Source: Alphaproteobacteria bacterium casp-alpha6
Lineage (GTDB): Bacteria; Pseudomonadota; Alphaproteobacteria; Rhodobacterales; Rhodobacteraceae
NCBI GenBank assembly: GCA_001510135.1
Contig: LFER01000039.1
Location: 1-64,000 of the forward strand
Length of the DNA: 64,000 bases
Reading direction: 5' to 3'
The notes under the pieces are model-generated. The model searched no databases and was not told where the DNA came from. It saw only the letters and a list, made by a program, of their open reading frames with translations. The translations under genes were made by a program, and so were the position numbers. Within the stretch, counting starts at the first letter, position 1; every line of letters begins with the position of its first letter. Shown here piece by piece: positions 1 through 8,314 of this stretch.

Positions 1-473
1 GCGCCGCGCCCAAGATAAAGCGCGATCAAATCATTGACCGGCCCGTTTTCATAGTCATCGATCAACCCGTCAAATTGTGCGGGCAATGTGGGATCATCGT
101 GTTGTGCGACAAATACATCCAAAAGCGCCTGCGCCTTTTTCGCCAAATCCCCACCCCCGCGCGCGATGCTTTGGGTAAGCTCCAAAGCGGCAGTTAGGTC
201 TTTGACCTTTTCCTCTGCCTCGCGCAGCGTGTCTTTGGTTTCGATCAATTCTTCGTAACGATGCAGCGCTTTGGTAAGTGCCTGCGGATCGCTTTCACTC
301 CGCCTGTCTTTGCCCCCAAATACACGGGTCCACATCCATTTGAACAGGCCGGAAAACCAGCCTAAAATCACCACCACAAAGGCAACAATTGCCCCAGTTG
401 TGGCGGGATGTGCCTCCATCCATGGTATGAGTTCGCTAATCGACACCGACAATTCCCTTTGTTCAATAGCCAT
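1..473 (-). CDS. Membrane-anchored coiled-coil protein, partial (C-terminus beyond window)
   Basis: The reading frame starts at ATG 473 and is still open at base 1, so only about 157 N-terminal residues are visible. After about 25 residues comes one clear hydrophobic segment (TGAIVAFVVVILGWFSGLF), followed by a basic stretch (KDRRSE) and then a charged, helix-prone region of Lys/Glu heptads (around residues 65-95). This suggests a single-pass protein with a cytoplasmic coiled-coil stalk. The start is the first ATG after an AT-rich gap, and its ribosome binding site is weak. I do not recognise the family. The missing C-terminus could hold the functional domain, for example TPR repeats, but none is visible here. 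Confidence 0.7.
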   Translation of the reverse strand, partial: MAIEQRELSVSISELIPWMEAHPATTGAIVAFVVVILGWFSGLFKWMWTRVFGGKDRRSESDPQALTKALHRYEELIETKDTLREAEEKVKDLTAALELTQSIARGGGDLAKKAQALLDVFVAQHDDPTLPAQFDGLIDDYENGPVNDLIALYLGRG

Positions 474-560
474 AGGCAAGACAGGAAAAAGATCGGTGAC
501 AAGTTTAAGGTGATCTTTATTCCAAATAGATACGATCAAAACCCGAGACTTGGTTTGGCC

Positions 561-2117
561 CTATGACCCGTCAAAGGAAAACCCAAGTTGGCGGTCGTCT
601 TGGGTTTTTTTTGCTCTCTGCCCGCGCATTTTGATGCCTGCGCGGCGGCTGCCGTGTTTGTCGGAAATAAGCTTGGCCTTGGTTTTAAAATCAGCACCCC
701 CGCGCACCGCCCAGATTTTTTCCCGCGCTTCTTTCGCGGCGCTTAGATGGTCCACGATGGGCAGCGGATAGCGGGTGCCAAGGATTTTGCCAGCAGCGTC
801 GGATTTCCATGGTTCTTGCAGGAATTTATCCTCAACATCGGCCAGTTCGGGCACCCAGCGGCGGGTAAATTCCCCTGTTGGATCCTGATCATAGCCTTGT
901 TTTACGGGGTTATAGATGCGGATCGTATTGATCCCCGTTGTGCCTGATTGCATTTGCACCTGTGGCCAGTGAATGCCCGGTTCGTAATCGGTAAAAGAAC
1001 GCGCCAGATGTTCGCCCGTGGCGCGCCAATCCAGCCAAAGATGATAGCTTGCCACCGCCATCAGCATCGCGCGCATTCTGAAATTAAGCCAGCCTGTGGC
1101 GATAAGAGACCGCATGCAGGCATCGACAAAGGGCAAGCCCGTTTGCCCCGTCGCCCACGCCGTGAGCCGCGTCTGATCAGGCGTTTTGGGGCGCAGGCCG
1201 TCGTAGGCGCGGTGCAGGTTTTCAAATTCAAGGCTTGGATCGTCTTCGAGTTTCTGGATGAAATGGCAATGCCAGTGCAGCCGCCCTGTAAAAGAGGAAA
1301 GCGCCCCGTTCCAGCGCCCTTTGCTTCCCTCTTTGCGCAGTGTTTTTCGTCTGTGCTCTGCGGCTTTGGACACCTCGCGTATCGACAGGCAGCCCCACGC
1401 CAAATAGGGGGAAATGCGCGAACAGGATGTCGCCCCTTTGAGCGGGTTGGACATGTCACTGCGATAATTTTCACCACGCTCTGTCAGGAAGCTTTGTAGT
1501 GCATTCCACCCTTGGGATCGCCCGCCGCTCTGCCTCTCTGGACAGGGGTCGGGGGACAGTGAAAGATCTTTTTCTGTCGGAATGGCCCCAAGATCCAACG
1601 CCGTGAGTGGTGTTAAGGCGGGCGGCTTGCAAAGGCGTTCTGCCATTTTCTGGTCCCACGCCCGCGCCCATCCATCACGGGATGGCAGACGGCGTTTTAC
1701 GCCATGTTGGGCCACCTCATGCCACGCGATGCCCTGTTCGCGGCACCATGCGCGCACCCTCTGATCGCGCGCATAGGTCCACCCGTTGCCGGTTTCCTCA
1801 TGGGAAAACAATGCTGTGACATTAAAAGAGCGCGGGAGCGTTTGCAGTACTGTCACCGCCTCTCCCTTGCAGATCATCAGAGGCTGACCAAGATTTGCAA
1901 GCGCGGTTTGAAGGTCGGTGAGGCACTCTGCAACAAAGCGCCAGTGCCGCGCTGCGGCATCGGGCAATGTCCAGAAGTCGGGCTCGACAATGTAGATCGG
2001 CAAAACCGCCCCTTGGCTGGCTGCAGCCGAAAGCGGTTGATGGTCCCAAACGCGCAAGTCACGTTTGAACCACACAAGTGCGATGTCGCGCTTTTGATGC
2101 CTGAAAGAAGCGTCCAT
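561..2117 (-). CDS. Deoxyribodipyrimidine photolyase / cryptochrome-family flavoprotein
   Basis: The product has 518 residues, the normal length for the family. The N-terminal alpha/beta domain opens with the classic VWFKRDLRVWDHQPL segment (residues 15-29), where the antenna chromophore domain begins. The C-terminal FAD domain (about residues 260-470) carries the family pattern in a variant form: GLPFVDACMRSL, the flavin-contacting WLNFRMRAML, and a PQVQMQSGTTG-INTIRIYNP segment in place of the common WQWxAGTG/RIFNP wording. It probably uses blue light, either to repair pyrimidine dimers or as a photoreceptor. The variant FAD-domain wording means repair activity is not assured. It follows trigger factor on the same strand, but a terminator separates the two, so it probably has its own promoter. 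Confidence 0.85.
   Translation of the reverse strand: MDASFRHQKRDIALVWFKRDLRVWDHQPLSAAASQGAVLPIYIVEPDFWTLPDAAARHWRFVAECLTDLQTALANLGQPLMICKGEAVTVLQTLPRSFNVTALFSHEETGNGWTYARDQRVRAWCREQGIAWHEVAQHGVKRRLPSRDGWARAWDQKMAERLCKPPALTPLTALDLGAIPTEKDLSLSPDPCPERQSGGRSQGWNALQSFLTERGENYRSDMSNPLKGATSCSRISPYLAWGCLSIREVSKAAEHRRKTLRKEGSKGRWNGALSSFTGRLHWHCHFIQKLEDDPSLEFENLHRAYDGLRPKTPDQTRLTAWATGQTGLPFVDACMRSLIATGWLNFRMRAMLMAVASYHLWLDWRATGEHLARSFTDYEPGIHWPQVQMQSGTTGINTIRIYNPVKQGYDQDPTGEFTRRWVPELADVEDKFLQEPWKSDAAGKILGTRYPLPIVDHLSAAKEAREKIWAVRGGADFKTKAKLISDKHGSRRAGIKMRGQRAKKTQDDRQLGFSFDGS
579..612 (-). terminator. Hairpin overlapping the last codons of the photolyase-like gene
   Basis: A 9-bp inverted repeat (arms 579-587 and 599-607, AAACCCAAG/CTTGGGTTT) has an 11-nt loop. 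On the minus strand it is followed by TTCCTTTG, a loose T-tract. On the plus strand eight T follow, but no plus-strand gene reads into it. The stem lies within the final codons of the photolyase-like gene, so it would end that transcript at the very end of the coding region. Function as a terminator is inferred. Confidence 0.45.
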
Positions 2118-2134
2118 ATCGCTCTATTTAGAAC

Positions 2135-2160
2135 AAAAAAGAGGGGTACAATGTCCCCTC
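2135..2160 (-). terminator. Rho-independent terminator of tig
   Basis: On the minus strand a GAGGGG/CCCCTC stem (2141-2146 and 2155-2160, about 7 bp with the flanking A-T pair) has an 8-nt loop and runs directly into six T (2135-2140). It lies about 50 bp after the trigger-factor stop codon and just before the photolyase-like gene starts. Confidence 0.8.
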
Positions 2161-2208
2161 TCTTGTTCTTTCAAAACCGCAGCACTCTGTCACAGTGCGG
2201 CCCGGCAG

Positions 2209-3549
2209 TTAGGCGTCTTCTTTTTCCAGCGCTTCGATGGCTTTTTCAAGGTCATCCTTAGAGACAGATTTATCTGTCACATCCGCCAGTTCTAGCACGT
2301 AATCCACGACTTTGTCTTCGTAGATTGGCGCGCGCATCTGCTGTTGCATTTGCTGGTTTTGCTGCATGAATTCAAAGAACTCGCGTTCCTGACCCGGGTA
2401 CTGGCGCGCCTGTTGGATGAGCGCTTGGGTCATTTCTTGTTCGCTCACCTCGATGTTTGCCTTTTGACCAAGATCGGCAAGGAGCAAGCCTAGACGCACG
2501 CGGCGTGAGGCAAGTTCTGCATGCTCTTCCTTGACTTCGATCTCTCCATGGTCGTGGCCTTGCACCTCTGGGTTTTCCTCATGCCAGAGCTGATGGGCGA
2601 TTTGTTTGCCCTCTGCCTCGACAAGCGACGGAGGAAGCTCAAAGCTCACCATCTTGTCCATCTCATCCAAAAGCTTCCGTTTCATCACTGAACGGGCCGC
2701 GCCGGAATATTCCGCTTCGAGCCGCTCGCGGATCTGAGCCTTGAGTGAATCGAGATTTTCTGCGCCGAATTTTTCCGCCAAAGCATCGTCAATTTTTGCG
2801 GGAACCGGTTTTTTCACTGCCTTGATGGTGCAGGAAAAGACCGCTGGCTTGCCGGCAAGGTTCGCGTTGCCATATTCCGCGGGGAATGTGACCTCTACGT
2901 CAATTTCTTGACCAGTTTTTGTGCCTACAAGCTGTTCTTCGAAGCCGGGAATAAAGCTGTTAGAGCCAAGTACCAGAGGATAATCCTCAGCCGATCCCCC
3001 GTCAAAGGCTTCGCCGTCGACTTTGCCAACAAAATCCAGAACGACCTGATCCCCGTCTTTGGATTTGGCGGTTTTGCCGCGGTCTTCGAAATCCTGTGCG
3101 CTTTCGGCGAGGTTCTTCAGAGCGTCGTCGATCGCGCCGCCTTCGACCTTGGCGACCATTTTTTCCAGCTTGATGGATTTCAAATCCAATTCCGGAATGT
3201 CTGGAAGCGCCTCATAGGTCATATCAAGGCTCACATCATCGCCGGGCTTCCAATCATCCGCATTAGACATTTTGATATCGGGCTGCATCGCGGGGCGATC
3301 GCCGCTGTCCTCAAAATGTTTGTTCATTGCGCCATCGATGGTTTCTTGCATCGCTTCGCCCATGAGGCGTTGTCCAAACTGTTTTTTCAACAGCGGCAAT
3401 GGCACTTTGCCTTTGCGAAACCCTTTCATTTCGACGTCTGGCTGCGCTTCGCGCAGTTTTTGATCCACGGTTTCGTTAAGCTCATCGGCGGTAATAAAAA
3501 TCGAATATCCGCGCTTTAGGCCTTCGTTCAGCGTTTCGGTGACTTGCAT
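2209..3549 (-). CDS. tig: Trigger factor, ribosome-associated chaperone / peptidyl-prolyl isomerase
   Basis: This cytosolic chaperone binds ribosomal protein L23 at the exit tunnel and shields nascent chains. The 446-residue product has the normal three-part layout. The N-terminal ribosome-binding domain includes the signature [17 protein letters not shown] (around residues 42-58). The FKBP-type isomerase domain runs from about 150 to 240 ([21 protein letters not shown] and a [11 protein letters not shown] segment). The long helical C-terminal arm ends in an acidic Lys/Glu tail. The start at 3549 (MQVTETL) fits the family; an upstream in-frame ATG would add 21 non-conserved residues. AAGGA lies about 12 nt upstream of the chosen start. 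A terminator follows at 2135-2160. Confidence 0.97.
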   Translation of the reverse strand: MQVTETLNEGLKRGYSIFITADELNETVDQKLREAQPDVEMKGFRKGKVPLPLLKKQFGQRLMGEAMQETIDGAMNKHFEDSGDRPAMQPDIKMSNADDWKPGDDVSLDMTYEALPDIPELDLKSIKLEKMVAKVEGGAIDDALKNLAESAQDFEDRGKTAKSKDGDQVVLDFVGKVDGEAFDGGSAEDYPLVLGSNSFIPGFEEQLVGTKTGQEIDVEVTFPAEYGNANLAGKPAVFSCTIKAVKKPVPAKIDDALAEKFGAENLDSLKAQIRERLEAEYSGAARSVMKRKLLDEMDKMVSFELPPSLVEAEGKQIAHQLWHEENPEVQGHDHGEIEVKEEHAELASRRVRLGLLLADLGQKANIEVSEQEMTQALIQQARQYPGQEREFFEFMQQNQQMQQQMRAPIYEDKVVDYVLELADVTDKSVSKDDLEKAIEALEKEDA

Positions 3550-3791
3550 CGTGCTGTAAATCCTTTTTGATCCGTCCCTAGGCAGCCCCAAGGAATGCCC
3601 CGTCAACTGCATGTTTTAATCTGATTGCGTCCCATTAGAGGAATGCGCGCCCCACCTCAAGCCTCAAGAACAAACATTTTCACGCATTAGGTTTGAAAAG
3701 CGGATATATCTTTATCCAACGGGACCATTGCGGTGCCAAACCTTCCCCGAAAATATTGACAATAGTGCAGACAAATGCAACCTAAGGCCGA

Positions 3792-5090
3792 ATGAGTTTA
3801 GTAATTTCCAATCGGTCTTACCGATATTTATTTTCAGCAGCCGCTATTTCGAACCTCGGGGACGGGGTATCAGCCTTGGCCTTTCCTTGGTTAGCGTCGC
3901 TTTTGACCCGTGACCCATTTTTGATTGGAATGGTCACATTTGCCAATCGCTTACCTTGGTTTTTGCTGACCTTACCGATCGGCGTCATCACGGACCATTA
4001 TGATCGGCGCGGATTGATGATCAATGCCGATATTATACGGTTATGTCTGACCTGTGGCGTGCTTGGGATTATTCTCACGCTTCCCGAAGCACATAACAGC
4101 AATGAAATGACATCCATTGGCTTTCTTGCGCTCTTGGCCTTTGGCTTTGGCAGCGCAGAGGTTGTGCGCGATAATGCCGCCCAAACAGTCTTACCATCCA
4201 TTGTCATGCGCAAAGACTTGGAACGGGCAAACGGTCAGATGTGGTCTGTGGAACAAATAACGGGATCCTTTGTTGGCCCTCCATTGGCAGGCGCTTTGAT
4301 TGCCTATTCTCTGCCCGCCCCCTTTGCATTTGATGCAGTAACCTTTGGGCTCGCGGCATTTTTTGTTTGGCACATCAGCCTGCCGCCCAAAGCGCCCTCT
4401 GTCCGCCTGCCGATGGGGCAATCCATAAAGGAGGCTTGGGTATGGACAAAGCAGCACCCAACAATCCTTCGCCTTGCTCTAATGCTTGGGACGTTGAATT
4501 TCCAATCCACGATATTTGTCAGCTTAATGGTGCTTTATGCACAAGATATTTTCACCCTGAGCGCTACGGCCTATGGTGTTTTGCTCACCGCCGGGGCGGT
4601 CGGCGGCGTGGCCGGTGGGGTGTTTGGTCCCAAAGTTGTCGAACATCTAGGCCCGCAAAGATCCGCGATATTGGGCTTGGCCCTTTTTCCATTGGAATGC
4701 TTGATCACTGCCTTCGCATCCTCCCCCTTCATCGTAGGAGGTGCCCTGTGTATCGGCATGTTTGGCGCCGTTTTGTGGAACCTTGTCACGGTGTCTTACC
4801 GCCAAAGGGTGATCCCGGATCATTTGCTTGGACGTTTGAACAGCATTTATCGGTTTTTTGGGTGGGGCTTCATGCCTCTTGGTGCGCTTGCAGGGGGATG
4901 GTTGGTCAATATGGCAGAACCCGAATTGGGGCGTGAATATGCGCAGCGTGTGCCCTATTTTCTGTGTTTTTGCACTGGAAGTGTTCTGATGGTGTATGGG
5001 GCCATCAAGCTGCGCTTTCATCACATTGACAATGAACGACAGGCAGATTTTGCGCTAAAATCAAAACCCCATAAAAGGATTGGGCCATGA
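3792..5090 (+). CDS. MFS transporter, EntS/MFS_3-type exporter
   Basis: The product is a 432-residue integral membrane protein with about 12 hydrophobic segments, in the major facilitator superfamily. The N-terminal NLGDGVSALAFPWLASLLT segment and the conserved cytoplasmic loop after helix 2 (GVITDHYDRRGLM, the motif A position) match the MFS_3 group that includes the enterobactin exporter EntS, so proton-driven efflux of a small molecule is likely. No siderophore biosynthesis genes lie nearby, and the substrate is unknown. A TTGACA hexamer 30 bp upstream could be a -35 element, but the matching -10 is poor. The stop codon overlaps the next start (ATGA), which shows translational coupling to the NTF2-like gene that follows. 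Confidence 0.85.
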   Translation: MSLVISNRSYRYLFSAAAISNLGDGVSALAFPWLASLLTRDPFLIGMVTFANRLPWFLLTLPIGVITDHYDRRGLMINADIIRLCLTCGVLGIILTLPEAHNSNEMTSIGFLALLAFGFGSAEVVRDNAAQTVLPSIVMRKDLERANGQMWSVEQITGSFVGPPLAGALIAYSLPAPFAFDAVTFGLAAFFVWHISLPPKAPSVRLPMGQSIKEAWVWTKQHPTILRLALMLGTLNFQSTIFVSLMVLYAQDIFTLSATAYGVLLTAGAVGGVAGGVFGPKVVEHLGPQRSAILGLALFPLECLITAFASSPFIVGGALCIGMFGAVLWNLVTVSYRQRVIPDHLLGRLNSIYRFFGWGFMPLGALAGGWLVNMAEPELGREYAQRVPYFLCFCTGSVLMVYGAIKLRFHHIDNERQADFALKSKPHKRIGP

Positions 5091-5497
5091 CATTCGAAGA
5101 CGCCACAGATTTCGCCCATGACTGGATAGCCGCTTGGAATGCGCATGACCTGGACCGGATTGTTGGGCATTATGCGCAGGAGATTGAATTTGTCTCTCCT
5201 TTGATTGTTGAGCGTTTAGGCGATGCAAGCGGAACCATTCACAACCGCGACGCGCTTCGGGAATATTTTGGTATCGGGTTAAACAACAATCCCGCCTTGC
5301 GCTTTGCATTCAAACAGGTGCTTATGGGGGTTCGCGGCTTTACGTTGATTTACGAAAACGCGCGCGGGGTTCAGACGGCAGAGTATTTTGAACACAACGC
5401 AGAAGGCAAAGTCACGCGCGCCATCTGTTGTTACACTTTAACCTTTTGCTTCGGTGTCGTCCCGTATCACCAAACAGGGTTTCTGAGGGATGCCTAA
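5087..5497 (+). CDS. SnoaL/NTF2-like small protein
   Basis: The 136-residue product has the compact NTF2-like fold signature: an N-terminal helix pair (FAHDWIAAWNAHDLDRIVGHYAQEIEF, residues 7-33), a disordered loop, then alternating strands. The WNAHDLDRIVGHYA region is the typical SnoaL start. Proteins of this type are cyclases, isomerases or simply ligand-binding cone folds. No catalytic residues can be assigned with confidence. It overlaps the MFS gene by 4 nt (ATGA), so the two are probably made together, perhaps as a transporter with a cytosolic substrate-handling partner. That functional link is inference. Confidence 0.75.
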   Translation: MTFEDATDFAHDWIAAWNAHDLDRIVGHYAQEIEFVSPLIVERLGDASGTIHNRDALREYFGIGLNNNPALRFAFKQVLMGVRGFTLIYENARGVQTAEYFEHNAEGKVTRAICCYTLTFCFGVVPYHQTGFLRDA

Positions 5498-5620
5498 TTC
5501 CAAAAAGCACTTTCTGCGTTTAAGTCAAAATCCGGTTCATGGATGATTTAACAAAGACCTTAGAGGTCAGTCTTTGAATGTATTCTGTTGGCAATCATAT
5601 TCGTTTTGCCGCAAACGTTT

Positions 5621-5658
5621 AAAAAAAGAAGGTCACATTTTCATTAAATGTGACCTTC
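5621..5658 (-). terminator. Strong Rho-independent terminator of the secreted NTF2-like gene
   Basis: A perfect 13-bp stem (5628-5640 and 5646-5658, GAAGGTCACATTT/AAATGTGACCTTC) has a 5-nt loop and, reading the minus strand, runs into seven T (5621-5627). It lies 55 bp after the stop of the minus-strand gene at 5713. There is no T-tract in the plus direction, although the stem could still protect plus-strand mRNA ends. Confidence 0.88.
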
Positions 5659-5712
5659 TCAGATGGATAGAGAAACGGAAAACAAAAAGCCACCGCCCGC
5701 CGATGAGGAAAT

Positions 5713-6198
5713 TTATTTGCCCCAGAAGGCGTCTTCAGCGGCTTGATCCTCAGAATAAAGCCAAACTTCTTTGATCTGCCCATTGCTGACTGTCATGACA
5801 TCAACGCCGCTCATGGACATTTCCACTCCATCGCGCTGCGCTGAAAATTTCAGAATGGCGGCCACCTGATCCCCGTTGGCCATGATCGAAGACACTTCAT
5901 CGATTTTGAAAGTTCCTGCTGAAACCTGCATCATTCCGCCGATCATGCCAAATACGGCCTGAGCGCTTTCGTGGGAACCGGAAAACTGATTGTCACCGGG
6001 TTGGTGCCAAACGACATCTGGGGCAACCAAGGCACCGAGGGCTTCGAGATCGCCGGTTTGAACGGCGGTGAAATAACTGTTGGCGACAGCGATATTTTGT
6101 GCCTCTGCACTGTCTTGCGCAACGGCACCCGTCGTAACTGAAGCGGCAACAGAAGCTGCGAGAGTGGCGTGTTTTAGAGTATTGATTACGTTTGTCAT
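5713..6198 (-). CDS. Secreted SnoaL/NTF2-like protein
   Basis: The 161-residue product has an N-terminal signal peptide (hydrophobic Ala/Val-rich stretch ending near TGAVA-QD, residues 1-28), then an NTF2-like domain. Typical features are the helix with YFTAVQTGDLEALGALV, followed by APDVVWHQPGDNQFSGSH, which is the common wording of the SnoaL-like family. The start at 6198 is preferred because GGTAAAGG lies about 9 nt upstream; the in-frame ATG at 6207 abuts that site. A periplasmic location is expected. It faces the other NTF2-like gene (5087-5497) across a shared intergenic region, but the sequences are not close enough to call a recent duplication. Confidence 0.8.
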   Translation of the reverse strand: MTNVINTLKHATLAASVAASVTTGAVAQDSAEAQNIAVANSYFTAVQTGDLEALGALVAPDVVWHQPGDNQFSGSHESAQAVFGMIGGMMQVSAGTFKIDEVSSIMANGDQVAAILKFSAQRDGVEMSMSGVDVMTVSNGQIKEVWLYSEDQAAEDAFWGK

Positions 6199-6425
6199 GG
6201 GTTTCATCCTTTACCTGAAAGTTTCGTTCTCACCCTGATATATAGATTTGCAGCACTGCCTCTAGACGCGCATATGTGGGTTACGCACATCGGTGTAAGC
6301 AAACATTCGCGCCTTTTGCCGTTTCAAAGATTGGATAAGAGCGATCCGTCTGTGAACATGTCCATACGTGACACTGTTTGATCACGCCCATTACAGTGGT
6401 TTTGCCTGAGGCATAAGGAAAGCGC

Positions 6426-6453
6426 CCCCAAGGATCAAAGATGACCCTTGGGG
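6426..6453 (-). terminator. Possible terminator of the RTX gene
   Basis: An 8-bp stem (CCCCAAGG/CCTTGGGG, arms 6426-6433 and 6446-6453) has a 12-nt loop and lies 10 bp beyond the RTX stop codon on the minus strand. The following bases (GCGCTTTCCTT) make only a poor T-tract, so it may be a Rho-assisted or weak terminator. Confidence 0.45.
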
Positions 6454-6463
6454 TGTTTAGTGT

Positions 6464-7825
6464 TTACATGAATTCCAGAACATCACTGGACAAAAGGGCG
6501 TCTTTGGTCACGTTTTCAATAAGAATTTCGTGAGATATGTTATCTTGGTCATAGATAATCGAAACGCCTGCAAACGCGGCTTCTGCGCCGGCTGAGAAAC
6601 TGTACTCCAAAATTTGCAAATCATCCAAGTTTTTGGCCCCATTCTCTATCCGGATCACATCGTCCTCCAGATTGAAATCGGTTATCCTGTCAAAGGATTT
6701 TGCATCTGTTTGGAATATAAAAATATCCTCACCTGCACCGCCCGTAAGTCTGTTGTCACATGCCCCTGCTTCGATGTAATCGTTTCCGGAGCCACCAAAG
6801 AGAACGTCATCACCGTCGCCGCCGCGCAAGAGATCGGCGCCTCCGCCCCCCTCTAAAATGTCATTGCCATGACCTCCATCAAGGGTATCGTTGCCTGCGT
6901 CGCCTTTTAATTCATCGTCCCCTGCATCGCCCCAAAGTAAATCATCACCGGCACCACCGTCCAAATAATCATCGCCTGAGCCGCCCTTAAGTGTATCACT
7001 GCCGGTGCCACCATAAAGAAAATCGTTCCCGTCGTTTCCTTCGAGGTAATCCGCTCCTTCTGCGCCTTCGATAAAATCGTTGCCTGCAGCGCCGAACAGA
7101 CGGTCGTCATGCAAACCGCCATTGATTTTGTCATCACCTTTTCCACCATCGATGGTGTCTTTACCGGCACCTCCACCGATCGTATCGTCCCCATCAAGAC
7201 CAAACATTTTTTCTGCGGCTTTGGTGCCGAAAAACTTGTTGTCGGCATTATTGCCAAACATTTTACCATTGAATTTTGTCGGAGCGACTTTGGTCATATC
7301 GATTTTGTAGCCCAAATCCCTTAGGACCGCCGCGGTCAACCCGTCGATTGAAGAATTCATAAATTTATGTGCTTCGGTCCATGGGATCGCAACTGCATCT
7401 TCCTTGCCCGTCATTTCACGATATAATTTCAACGCGTGCTCACCGATGTAACCACGTTTTTTAATCAGGCCTTTCTTGTTAAAAGCCGCCCTCTGCATTC
7501 CCAGCGCGTGAAGAAATTCATGTGCTATTGTGGCCTCTAACTTTTTTGTGTTCCCAGAATTGAGCACTTTTCCAAACAAGCTTTTAGAAATTGCGACATG
7601 ACCTGACTTTGGTGTCCCGCCTTCCCACGCACCCACGCCGCCATGGCCAGCAGCATTACCTGAAGATTCTCGAACTGATGCTTTAATAGCGAATTTGTTC
7701 GATCCGTTGCTTCCAATGATGATGGATTCAAATTTTTCAGCAACGCCCTTAAAGACCTGCATCTGTTCCCAAGTCGGTTTATCTTCACGATTATGTGTCG
7801 GCCAGACAAAAATCTTAAACGCCAT
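6464..7825 (-). CDS. RTX calcium-binding protein with leishmanolysin-like zinc-protease head
   Basis: The 453-residue product has two parts. Residues 1-185 contain HEFLHALGM (HExxH, His102 to His106, with Glu103 as the likely base). Further on, TEAHKFMNSSIDGLTAAVLRDLGY (residues 150-173) resembles the third-ligand and C-cap region of leishmanolysin-type (M8) metalloproteases, making His153 a candidate third zinc ligand. From about residue 208 follow some 18 nonapeptide repeats of the GGxGxDxLx type, which bind calcium and fold as a beta roll outside the cell. The tail ends in acidic, hydrophobic residues (SSDVLEFM) and there is no N-terminal signal peptide, as expected for type I secretion. 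No type I exporter genes lie in the window. Protease activity is inferred from motifs only. Confidence 0.85.
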   Translation of the reverse strand: MAFKIFVWPTHNREDKPTWEQMQVFKGVAEKFESIIIGSNGSNKFAIKASVRESSGNAAGHGGVGAWEGGTPKSGHVAISKSLFGKVLNSGNTKKLEATIAHEFLHALGMQRAAFNKKGLIKKRGYIGEHALKLYREMTGKEDAVAIPWTEAHKFMNSSIDGLTAAVLRDLGYKIDMTKVAPTKFNGKMFGNNADNKFFGTKAAEKMFGLDGDDTIGGGAGKDTIDGGKGDDKINGGLHDDRLFGAAGNDFIEGAEGADYLEGNDGNDFLYGGTGSDTLKGGSGDDYLDGGAGDDLLWGDAGDDELKGDAGNDTLDGGHGNDILEGGGGADLLRGGDGDDVLFGGSGNDYIEAGACDNRLTGGAGEDIFIFQTDAKSFDRITDFNLEDDVIRIENGAKNLDDLQILEYSFSAGAEAAFAGVSIIYDQDNISHEILIENVTKDALLSSDVLEFM

Positions 7826-8314
7826 ATGTGCACCCCTTATACTCGTTACTCTGTTTCTTTACACGCCCACCGCGGGCTACCTGTGAACAGGGCAAAGACC
7901 CATCCAATTGCCGCAGTGAAGGCGGCAAGGTTTTGAGTATTTCACGAATTTGTGAACACCCCAGACCACAGTGACTACGGCCTGTTCAGTGGTATTGTTT
8001 CGACCCCATCCTGCTCAAATAAATAAATTTTTAACCTGCATAAAGTCAATGAATTTTATATACTTTAGGATTGAACTCAAATTAAAACGTTCATTTTTAC
8101 CTTAAATATCAGACCAAGCCTTTATTTTTATGAAGAATTTATAATTTTATCGATTGGAAAAAATATACGCCAATGGTAGAAACAAAAAATTTAATTAAAA
8201 AATACTATAATTTTGACATTTATTTTACCTTAGGACTCTAAAAGACGTCTAAATTTTTACGAATCAAAAAAGAAATTCCACAGACGCAAAATCAATTTTT
8301 CGTGATTACATAAC
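7826..8314. other. AT-rich intergenic region without a recognisable gene
   Basis: This 489-bp stretch lies between the start of the RTX gene and the stop of dusA, both on the minus strand. Bases 8030-8310 are markedly AT-rich, with many T and A runs. It probably carries the RTX promoter at its left end. I see no convincing ORF with a ribosome binding site, no tRNA and no strong hairpin. Confidence 0.6.

Noticed and set aside
948-1499. 183-codon plus-strand ORF.
   Set aside because: It is antisense to the photolyase-like gene and has no coding features of its own.
2908-3519. 203-codon plus-strand ORF.
   Set aside because: It is antisense to trigger factor, whose minus-strand frame has full-length family similarity.
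4367-4936. 189-codon plus-strand ORF overlapping the MFS gene.
   Set aside because: It is an out-of-frame shadow of the MFS transporter.
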